From the NCBI RefSeq assembly GCF_013359695.1, contig NZ_JABFMU010000017.1, positions 1-64,000 on the forward strand: a stretch of DNA of 64,000 nucleotides, written 5' to 3'. The position numbers and the translations under genes were made by a program. Under the pieces are notes generated by a model. It was not told the origin of the DNA, ran no database searches, and was given only the letters and a program-made list of their open reading frames with translations. Each line of letters starts with the position of its first letter. Within the stretch, counting starts at the first letter, position 1. Shown here piece by piece: positions 58,578 to 64,000 of this stretch. This stretch comes from Pseudomonas sp. C2B4 (GTDB taxonomy: Bacteria; Pseudomonadota; Gammaproteobacteria; Pseudomonadales; Pseudomonadaceae).

Positions 58578-59474
58578 TCACTCCTGTGCAGCGGTCTGCC
58601 GGAACTTCAGGCTCCAGCCCTGTTGCATACCGGCAGCAGCCAGCAGAATGGCGGCGACCCCGATCCATTGCAGCAGCTCCAGCCGATGGCCAAACGCGAA
58701 CCAGTCGACGAAAATCGCCGCGATCGGATAGATGAAGGACAACGCCCCCGTCAATGCCGTTGGCAGTTTCTGGATTGCACCATACAACAGCACGTACATC
58801 ACGCCGGTGTGCACGATCCCCAGGGTGATCAGGCTCGCCCAGGCGCTCGGGGCCTGCGGCAGCGCTGAAAAATGGGCGAATGGCGCCAGCAACAGCACGC
58901 CGGTACTGACCTGAATCAACGCAATCAGGTGCGGCGGCGTGCCGGTCAGGCGCTTGATGATCAACGCGGCAATCGCGTAGAGGAACGCAGCCCCCAGCGC
59001 CAGTACAATGCCAATCAGGTACTGATTACCGCTTTCGCCCTGCCCGCCATGGGCACTGACAATCGCCAGCATCCCGAGAAACGAAACACCCAGCCACGCC
59101 AGTTTCTGCAACGTGATTTTTTCGTTGAGAAACATCGCGGCCAGCCCCACCAGCATGAAAGGTTGCACGTTGTACACCGCCGTACCGATGGCAATCGAGG
59201 CGCGGGAGTAAGACGCGAACAGCAGCACCCAGTTGCCAACAATCGCTACGCCGCTGAGTACGGCCAACAGGAACGTGGTACGGGTCAGAATACCGGGACG
59301 CAGGAAACCGAAGGCTGCACAAATCAGCAACAACGTACCGGCACCGAACAGGCAGCGCCAGAACACCACGTCCAGCACCGGTTGCCCGGACACCAGCACA
59401 AACCAGCCAATGGTCCCGGAGATCAGCATGGCGGCGGTCATTTCGAACGAGCCGCGGCGTATTGTGTTGTCCAT
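58578..59474 (-). CDS. EamA/DMT-family exporter
   Basis: A 298-residue inner-membrane protein with ten predicted helices in two EamA repeats (for example MTAAMLISGTIGWFVLVSG and GAAFLYAIAALIIKRLTG). Family members export amino acids or other metabolites. ATG 59474 has AGAGGAG 8 bases upstream. The divergent Lrp-type regulator 136 bases away is its likely controller, which points to an amino-acid-like substrate. Confidence 0.88.
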   Translation of the reverse strand: MDNTIRRGSFEMTAAMLISGTIGWFVLVSGQPVLDVVFWRCLFGAGTLLLICAAFGFLRPGILTRTTFLLAVLSGVAIVGNWVLLFASYSRASIAIGTAVYNVQPFMLVGLAAMFLNEKITLQKLAWLGVSFLGMLAIVSAHGGQGESGNQYLIGIVLALGAAFLYAIAALIIKRLTGTPPHLIALIQVSTGVLLLAPFAHFSALPQAPSAWASLITLGIVHTGVMYVLLYGAIQKLPTALTGALSFIYPIAAIFVDWFAFGHRLELLQWIGVAAILLAAAGMQQGWSLKFRQTAAQE

Positions 59475-59610
59475 CTTCAGACTCCTCTGTGAGTGGGCAA
59501 AGTATGCCAATCGACCCAATGGATTCTCCAGCGCAAAAATCAGGCTAAACTCGAGATCTGCCTTTTTTATCAAGGTACTTTTGAATAATTGCCTAATAGA
59601 GGTTTTCGTC

Positions 59611-60048
59611 ATGACCGATGACATCGACCAAGTGCTGATCACCGCATTGATGGAAGATTCGCGACGTTCACTCAAGGCGCTGGCGCACCTCAGCGGTCTA
59701 TCTTCGCCCAGCGTTGCCGAGCGCCTGCGTCGCCTTGAGGAGCGTGGGGTCCTCAAGGGCTACACCGTTGAAATCGACCCGAAATGCTTCGGTTATCAGC
59801 TCCAGGCCATCGTGCGCGTTCGCCCGCTGCCAGGCCAGTTGCAGGAAGTGGAACGGCAAATCATGGCCATTCCCGAGTTCACCGAATGCGACAAGGTGAC
59901 CGGCGACGACTGCTTCATCGCACGTCTGCACGTACGTTCGATGGAACAACTGGATACCTTGCTCGACCGACTCAACACCCACGCCGAAACCAACACTGCG
60001 ATCGTCAAGAAAACCCCGGTCAAGCGTCGGTTGCCGCCAATGGCGTGA
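59611..60048 (+). CDS. Lrp/AsnC-family regulator
   Basis: A 145-residue feast/famine regulator: N-terminal HTH (about 5-50, DQVLITALMEDSRRSLKALAHLSGLSSPSVAERLRRLEERGVLKGYTVEID) and C-terminal RAM effector domain (QAIVRVRPLPGQLQEVERQI, DCFIARLHVRSMEQLDTLLDRL). A GAGG site precedes the ATG. It is divergent from the DMT exporter and probably activates it in response to an amino acid. Confidence 0.92.
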   Translation: MTDDIDQVLITALMEDSRRSLKALAHLSGLSSPSVAERLRRLEERGVLKGYTVEIDPKCFGYQLQAIVRVRPLPGQLQEVERQIMAIPEFTECDKVTGDDCFIARLHVRSMEQLDTLLDRLNTHAETNTAIVKKTPVKRRLPPMA

Positions 60049-60103
60049 ATGGGTCCCTCGAAAGCTGTAAACTGGCCTTTTTTTCCAGCTAAGGATTGGC
60101 GGT

Positions 60104-60433
60104 ATGAAAACCCGATTTGTATTGTTGGCGATGCTGATGCTAGGGGGATGCGGCACGGTCCAGACGGTGATGCGCGCAGATGAAGTGGCCGCCAAAAGCC
60201 TCAAGGAGCAAAACAGTTACTGCGGTGCAGTTCCCCGAATCTACAGTGGCGTGATGTACGACTTCTGCTATCTGAATGCGCCTTTGGAAAAAGGACGGGA
60301 CGCACAGATCCATGGCCCCGCACCGGCCATTGTGCTGGTCGACGTGGTCCTTTCCGGCACGCTCGACACCTTGCTGCTGCCCTACACCGTCTACCGGCAG
60401 CAAGCCGACGGAAGCATCATCATTACCGAGTAA
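60104..60433 (+). CDS. YceK/YidQ-type lipoprotein
   Basis: A 109-residue lipoprotein. The signal ends in the lipobox LMLGGC (Cys16), and residues after Cys are Gly-Thr. The mature part YCGAVPRIYSGVMYDFCYLNAP and VVLSGTLDTLLLPYTVYRQ match the YceK/YidQ family, of unknown function. AAGGATTGGCGGT precedes the ATG. A bidirectional terminator follows. Confidence 0.88.
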   Translation: MKTRFVLLAMLMLGGCGTVQTVMRADEVAAKSLKEQNSYCGAVPRIYSGVMYDFCYLNAPLEKGRDAQIHGPAPAIVLVDVVLSGTLDTLLLPYTVYRQQADGSIIITE

Positions 60434-60448
60434 CCCCGTATTCCAGAC

Positions 60449-60480
60449 ATGAAAAAACCCGCCGAAGCGGGTTTTTTCAT
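60449..60480. terminator. bidirectional intrinsic terminator
   Basis: Arms ATGAAAAAACCCGC and GCGGGTTTTTTCAT with CGAA loop; runs of A and T give a U-tract in both directions. It serves the convergent lipoprotein and BAX-inhibitor-like genes. Confidence 0.95.
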
Positions 60481-60493
60481 TCAAGGCTGACGA

Positions 60494-61165
60494 TCAGTCA
60501 TCGCGGCTCATGATACCGAACAGCTGCAACAGGCTGACGAACAGGTTGTAGATCGATACATACAGGCTGATGGTCGCCATGATGTAGTTGCGCTCGCCAC
60601 CGTGAATGATGGCGCTGGTCTGGAACAGAATGCAGACTGAGGAAAACAGCACAAAACCTGCGCTGATCGCCAGTTGCAGGCCGCTGATCTGGAAGAAGAA
60701 GCTGGCCAGCGTCGCGCCGAGCAGGACAAAGAAGCCCGCTGTAATGAAACCACCGAGGAAGCTCATGTCCTTGCGGGTGATCAGTACATAGGCCGACAGA
60801 CCACCGAACACCAATGCCGTCATCGCAAAGGCCGAGCTGACCACTTCAGCGCCACCCTGCATGCCCAGGTAACGGTTGAGGATCGGGCCGAGCAGGAAAC
60901 CCATGAAACCGGTCAGGGCAAATGCCGACACCAGGCCCCAGGCGGAATCGCGGAGTTTGTTGGTGAGGAAAAACAGGCCATAGAACCCGATCAGCACTAC
61001 GAAGATGTTCGGGTAGCCGACGCGCATCTGCTGGGCAACATAGGCGGTCAAACCGCTGAATGCGAGGGTTAGAGCGAGCAAGCCGTATGTGTTTCGCAGG
61101 ACGCGGCTAACCTCTAGCTGCTCAGCCTGCAAGCTGTTATTAACTGCGTAATCCTGTTCGCGCAT
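60494..61165 (-). CDS. BAX inhibitor-1/YccA family membrane protein
   Basis: A 223-residue protein with seven predicted helices (LAFSGLTAYVAQQ, FVVLIGFYGLFFLTN, GLVSAFALTGFMGFLLGPI and others) and a family C-terminus (YIMATISLYVSIYNLFVSLLQLFG). E. coli YccA modulates FtsH; family members can be pH-gated calcium leaks. CAGGAGTG precedes the ATG. It is monocistronic. Confidence 0.92.
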   Translation of the reverse strand: MREQDYAVNNSLQAEQLEVSRVLRNTYGLLALTLAFSGLTAYVAQQMRVGYPNIFVVLIGFYGLFFLTNKLRDSAWGLVSAFALTGFMGFLLGPILNRYLGMQGGAEVVSSAFAMTALVFGGLSAYVLITRKDMSFLGGFITAGFFVLLGATLASFFFQISGLQLAISAGFVLFSSVCILFQTSAIIHGGERNYIMATISLYVSIYNLFVSLLQLFGIMSRDD

Positions 61166-61242
61166 GGCGACACTCCTGTTGGTTTGTAACGTTCAGTCGC
61201 AAAGATCATAACAGACGCTCTGTAACAAGCTATGCAGAGAGT

Positions 61243-61270
61243 TTGACAGTGTGTTTCATTCAGGTATTAT
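61243..61270 (+). promoter_or_regulatory. tRNA-Ser promoter
   Basis: -35 TTGACA (61243-61248), a 16-base spacer and -10 TATTAT (61265-61270), followed by a GC-rich GGCGCCCGC discriminator as in stable-RNA promoters. Confidence 0.8.
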
Positions 61271-61288
61271 GGCGCCCGCAACGCAAAC

Positions 61289-61376
61289 GGAGGTGTGGCC
61301 GAGTGGTTTAAGGCAACGGTCTTGAAAACCGTCGACTGTAACAGGTCCATGAGTTCGAATCCCATCGCCTCCGCCA
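61289..61376 (+). tRNA. tRNA-Ser, anticodon UGA
   Basis: 88 bases including an encoded CCA. Acceptor stem GGAGGTG/CGCCTCC, anticodon loop CTTGAAA (anticodon TGA), a long class II variable arm, and T-loop GTTCGAATC. It reads UCN serine codons, chiefly UCA. Confidence 0.97.
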
Positions 61377-61384
61377 TCTTTATA

Positions 61385-61416
61385 CGACAAAGCCCTGATT
61401 ATTCAGGGCTTTGTCG
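61385..61416 (+). terminator. tRNA-Ser terminator
   Basis: Arms CGACAAAGCCCTGA and TCAGGGCTTTGTCG with a 4-base loop, then TTTC. It begins 9 bases after the tRNA. From here to 61626 (about 210 bases) no gene or signal is evident. Confidence 0.88.
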
Positions 61417-61626
61417 TTTCTGGCATCTATGAATTCCGCCCCCCGATCACCCTTTCCGCTCCTTACCCGTGATCGCCAATCCCCAGTCAGACCCCGAAAT
61501 CTCCCCGGCTGTAGTTGAAGTCGTCATGGCCTTGCTCTCCACCGACAAGACAGATCGCTGAGTCCTGGTCGATGGCCCCCTGAAAAACGCTCCTGCAAAC
61601 AAACTGAAAATCTGTCTTTCCGGTGC

Positions 61627-61657
61627 TTGACCTTAAAGTTCAGTTTAACGTTAAGGT
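61627..61657 (+). promoter_or_regulatory. MerR-type promoter/operator 1
   Basis: -35 TTGACC (61627-61632), a spacer of 19 bases rather than 17, then -10 TAAGGT (61652-61657). The spacer holds the dyad TTAAAGTTCAGTTTAA. Long spacers with a central dyad mark MerR-activated promoters. It shares most bases with the element at 62582-62612. It drives the secreted protein gene at 61729. Confidence 0.82.
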
Positions 61658-61728
61658 GATTTCAGGCAGTCCTCTGAAGCCTGCCCGGCCGACGCCATCA
61701 AGCAGATGCATCCACCTGGAGAGACAGA

Positions 61729-62061
61729 TTGAAACTCGCAAGCGCCGTTTTAACAGGATTGCTGTTCAACACTTTGGCCAACCATGCGTTGGCGCAGGCG
61801 CCTGAAATGCCCAACACCAGCAGCTTCACCAATCTCGATCACCAAGGCCAACTGGCCTATGGATATGCGGTTTCCCGCCAACTCAGCCATGGTTCCAGCC
61901 GGAGCGCGGACTCGGCAACCCTTACGCTGGGCGACGGTAGCCTGTCGAACTACATCCGCTCCTTGAAGCTGGGGAAAATGATGAAGTACGAATACGTGCC
62001 AGCGTTCCAAAGTGCGCTCTACGCGCCGAAGCCGTTAGCGGCGCTGGCTGACGGGCACTGA
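61729..62061 (+). CDS. small secreted protein of unknown family
   Basis: 110 residues with a signal peptide (1-22, NHALA-QA). I do not recognise the mature part (NTSSFTNLDHQGQLAYGYAV..HGSSRSADSATLTLGDGSLSNYI). It has no Cys and is rich in Ser, Leu and Tyr. The start is TTG with GGAGAG 7 bases upstream; no better ATG fits the signal peptide. It lies 71 bases after a MerR-type promoter and converges on the MerR gene, so it is likely part of that regulator's response. Confidence 0.65.
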   Translation: MKLASAVLTGLLFNTLANHALAQAPEMPNTSSFTNLDHQGQLAYGYAVSRQLSHGSSRSADSATLTLGDGSLSNYIRSLKLGKMMKYEYVPAFQSALYAPKPLAALADGH

Positions 62062-62080
62062 TTCGACGATCCGGTAAAAG

Positions 62081-62107
62081 CCTGTCAGGTCTCACAAGCC
62101 TGACAGG
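62081..62107. terminator. hairpin between convergent genes
   Basis: Arms CCTGTCAGG and CCTGACAGG with a 9-base loop, between the secreted-protein gene and the MerR gene. It has no U-tract, so the strength is uncertain. Confidence 0.5.
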
Positions 62108-62112
62108 TGAAG

Positions 62113-62562
62113 CTACTTGGACGACGCGATATCGCGGCCGCGTGGTGCTGCCGCCACACCTTCCTCGCGCAGACGATGCAACAGCAACTGCGTGTTGTCC
62201 ACGCAACTCATGCCCTCAGGCTTGCTTTCAACACCTTCGATCACCAGCAGCAGTTGCGCTTTGTTCTGGGCCAGCCGTTGCTGGAGGATTTCGATTTCCT
62301 CAACCTTGCGCTTGAGCCCGCTGAGCAGCTCTTCATGTTTCCAACCGTTCGCATTCATCGGCAGTAATTGTCGGATTTCTTCCAATGAAAAACCCGCCGC
62401 CTGGGCACCCGTGATGATCTCCAGAACCCACTCCGTATCAGGCGCATAGTCCCGATACCCATTGGCTTTTCGGGCGACAGACTTGATCAGGCCGCTCGCT
62501 TCGTAGAAACGGATGCGCGAAGGCGCCAGTCCAGTGATTTTCGCCAGTTCGCCTATTCTCAT
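62113..62562 (-). CDS. MerR-family regulator
   Basis: A 149-residue MerR protein. The HTH RIGELAKITGLAPSRIRFYEASGLI (2-26) is followed by the wing (ANGYRDYAP) and a dimerisation coiled coil (about 75-115, HEELLSGLKRKVEEIEILQQRLAQNKAQLLL). The short effector tail has a single Cys (GMSCVDNTQ), so it lacks the paired Cys of metal sensors and its signal is unclear. ATG 62562 was chosen for the standard MerR N-terminus. It is divergent from the alpha/beta hydrolase, with a MerR-type promoter between them. Confidence 0.9.
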   Translation of the reverse strand: MRIGELAKITGLAPSRIRFYEASGLIKSVARKANGYRDYAPDTEWVLEIITGAQAAGFSLEEIRQLLPMNANGWKHEELLSGLKRKVEEIEILQQRLAQNKAQLLLVIEGVESKPEGMSCVDNTQLLLHRLREEGVAAAPRGRDIASSK

Positions 62563-62581
62563 ATTCCGCTCCGCAAAACCA

Positions 62582-62612
62582 TTGACCTTAAAGTTGACTT
62601 TAAACCTAAAGT
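62582..62612 (+). promoter_or_regulatory. MerR-type promoter/operator 2
   Basis: -35 TTGACC (62582-62587), 19-base spacer, -10 TAAAGT (62607-62612), with the perfect dyad TTAAAGT-TG-ACTTTAA inside the spacer. It faces the alpha/beta hydrolase gene and begins 20 bases upstream of the divergent MerR start, so it can also mediate autorepression. Confidence 0.88.
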
Positions 62613-62771
62613 GATTTGGCGGCCAAGCGTGGGCGAGAACCAAACCAGGACCAGTCCCTCTGAACCGCCTATTGGATGGGCAGCGTGTTATTCAACAAGG
62701 GCAAGGCTCAACAAGGGTCACGATCAGAACACGATTGGTCATACCCTCCATTTCATTCGGGAGATGCGAAC

Positions 62772-63602
62772 ATGGGTTATGTCACGACGCAGGACGGTGT
62801 TGAGATTTTTTACAAAGACTGGGGTCCACGCGATGCCCCCGTGATTTTCTTTCATCATGGTTGGCCGCTCAGCGCGGACGACTGGGATGCGCAAATGCTG
62901 TTTTTCCTGGCGAACGGCTACCGGGTGGTTGCCCACGATCGACGCGGCCACGGGCGATCCAGTCAGGTTTGGGACGGGCACGACATGGATCACTATGCGG
63001 ATGACGTCGCGGCCGTGGTCGACCATCTTGGCGTGCAGGGTGCCGTCCATGTGGGTCACTCCACCGGTGGGGGTGAAGTCATCCATTACATTGCTCGCCA
63101 CGGCGAAGACCGAGTGTCGAAGGCGGCGATCATCAGTGCCGTGCCGCCCCTGATGGTCCAGACCCCGGGCAATCCAGGCGGTCTGCCGAAGTCGGTTTTC
63201 GATGACTTGCAGGCGCAGCTGAAGGCTAACCGTGCACAGTTCTACCATGACGTTCCGGCAGGGCCTTTCTACGGTTATAACCGCCCTGGTGCAAAACCGT
63301 CCGAAGGCATCATTCTGAACTGGTGGCGCCAAGGCATGATGGGCTGCGCCAAGGCACATTACGACGGGATCGTAGCCTTTTCCCAGACCGACTTTACCGA
63401 CGATCTAAAGAGCATCAAGATCCCCGTGCTGGTGATGCATGGGGATGATGATCAGATCGTGCCTTATGAAAATTCCGGACTCTTGTCAGCCAAACTCTTG
63501 CAGAACAGCACGCTGAAAACCTACTCGGGCTACCCACACGGAATGCCCACAACGAACGCCGATACCATCAACGCCGACTTGCTCGCTTTCCTGCGAGGTT
63601 AG
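62772..63602 (+). CDS. alpha/beta hydrolase, cofactor-free haloperoxidase/esterase type
   Basis: A 276-residue cytosolic serine hydrolase of the non-haem chloroperoxidase/arylesterase group. Oxyanion region FFHHGWPLSADDWD (about 25-38), VVAHDRRGHGRS, nucleophile Ser in VGHSTGGGEV (about 97), Asp in LVMHGDDDQIVPYE (about 222) and His in YPHGMP (about 255). Such enzymes hydrolyse esters or lactones and can show perhydrolase activity. ATG 62772 (MGYVTTQDG) is the usual family start and has GGGAG upstream; an in-frame ATG at 62676 would add a poor 32-residue extension. The leader of about 150 bases begins at the MerR-type promoter. Confidence 0.9.
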   Translation: MGYVTTQDGVEIFYKDWGPRDAPVIFFHHGWPLSADDWDAQMLFFLANGYRVVAHDRRGHGRSSQVWDGHDMDHYADDVAAVVDHLGVQGAVHVGHSTGGGEVIHYIARHGEDRVSKAAIISAVPPLMVQTPGNPGGLPKSVFDDLQAQLKANRAQFYHDVPAGPFYGYNRPGAKPSEGIILNWWRQGMMGCAKAHYDGIVAFSQTDFTDDLKSIKIPVLVMHGDDDQIVPYENSGLLSAKLLQNSTLKTYSGYPHGMPTTNADTINADLLAFLRG

Positions 63603-63611
63603 GAAAATTGG

Positions 63612-63634
63612 GGGGCAGGTAATTATCCTGCCCC
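63612..63634 (+). terminator. intrinsic terminator after hydrolase
   Basis: Arms GGGGCAGG and CCTGCCCC with a 7-base loop, followed by TCACTTTCTT. The remaining gap to 63806 shows no gene. Confidence 0.8.
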
Positions 63635-63806
63635 TCACTTTCTTCGAAGTCACTGAATCGACGCGCCAGGCCGGTTTCTGCCTGTACGGTCAGACAGCTT
63701 CGGACCTTCTCTGCCGGTCAAAAACCACGAATTGCGCCGGTTAACGCACGCTCCTGCTGGCGTCTAAGCTTCCACGATCAACCCTTGTCAACCAAGGACC
63801 CCTTCC

Positions 63807-64000
63807 ATGCCCACCTCCCTGTCCGACCTCGACGCCACCCTACCCGACCTGACTCGAAAAATCCGCGTATTGGATGCCTTGAGCTGGCCCGACGGTATCG
63901 AGGAAGCCTTCCTGAAAAATTGGCGCTCCGGACGCGCGCAGTTACCCAAAGTCGAACTCCACCCCCGCGATCACACTGCCGAGATCGCCGCACTGGAAGA
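63807..64000 (+). CDS. QEGLA-motif (DUF1704) protein, partial
   Basis: The first 64 residues of a gene cut by the window end. MPTSLSDLDATLPDL, KIRVLDALSWPDGIEEAFL and LPKVELHPRD match the start of the 'flavohemoglobin expression-modulating QEGLA motif' proteins as I know them; the later QEGLA metallopeptidase-like motif is outside the window. AAGGACC lies 10 bases before the ATG. Confidence 0.65.
   Translation, partial: MPTSLSDLDATLPDLTRKIRVLDALSWPDGIEEAFLKNWRSGRAQLPKVELHPRDHTAEIAALE

Noticed and set aside
58477..58731. Plus-strand open frame beginning MTPPRGNIPIG
   Set aside because: It runs into the 3' end of the DMT transporter antisense, has no ribosome-binding site or recognisable composition, and its Cys-rich tail is the shadow of that gene.
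61289..61376. tRNA-Ser as an integration site of a genomic island
   Set aside because: No integrase gene and no duplicated tRNA 3' end were seen in the downstream 2.6 kb.
61431..61524. Short open frame after tRNA-Ser beginning MNSAPRSPF
   Set aside because: About 30 codons, proline/arginine-rich, with no ribosome-binding site; probably chance.
62676..62771. N-terminal extension of the alpha/beta hydrolase from ATG 62676
   Set aside because: The added 32 residues are not a signal peptide and do not belong to the family; the usual MGYVTTQDG start has a good ribosome-binding site.

Overview
The window reads as an ordinary stretch of a Pseudomonas chromosome, most likely of the P. fluorescens group. 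The support is GC-rich coding sequence with Pseudomonas-typical genes (cti, a lexA2-imuA-imuB-dnaE2 mutagenesis cassette, a TorF-type porin, a ferredoxin-type sulfite reductase with a DUF934 partner) and a high density of REP/REPIN palindromes between genes. No prophage, integrase, insertion sequence or CRISPR array was seen. Species cannot be fixed from this alone.

Layout. 1-10464: cis/trans fatty acid isomerase, cobalamin-dependent methionine synthase, a periplasmic binding protein, a 37-residue membrane peptide, and cysI with its DUF934 partner. 10478-16931: a giant toxin-like LRR protein of the NEL/DUF6543 type that lacks the catalytic end, the SohB protease, a histidine phosphatase and an SCP2 protein. 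17194-26739: a LysR regulator, a hydroxylase-SRPBCC fusion coupled to an SMP-30-like lactonase, small stress proteins, a UvrA paralog without the UvrB-binding insert, and a soluble PAS hybrid kinase. 26973-35275: a GntR-controlled uptake and catabolism unit with a spermidine/putrescine-type ABC importer, two amidohydrolases and a flavin reductase. 35463-41185: the SOS mutasome operon. 41334-44991: a LysR regulator divergent from a secreted amidohydrolase, then a porin-like protein.

45102-52537 is the most unusual block. A UTRA-type GntR regulator, an AprA-like flavoprotein and an AprB-like ferredoxin are followed by a nitrate/sulfonate/taurine-type ABC importer, whose binding protein carries a C-terminal NosL-like domain. 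A HEAT-repeat protein and a DUF971 protein come last. All are on the minus strand, most of them overlapping. I read it as an import-plus-redox module for a small, probably sulfur- or nitrogen-containing substrate that I cannot name.

52707-60433: a Gfo/Idh/MocA oxidoreductase, a DyP peroxidase, GapN, a DUF2235 hydrolase with a LecA-like lectin domain in an AT-richer pocket, a DMT exporter divergent from an Lrp regulator, and a YceK-type lipoprotein. 60494-64000: a BAX-inhibitor-like membrane protein, tRNA-Ser(UGA), then a small MerR regulon in which two nearly identical 19-bp-spacer promoters drive a secreted orphan protein and an alpha/beta hydrolase. The last gene, a QEGLA-motif (DUF1704) protein, runs off the end.

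Start codons were chosen by ribosome-binding site, overlap and family N-terminus, and doubtful ones are marked. All family assignments come from reading motifs; no database search was run.
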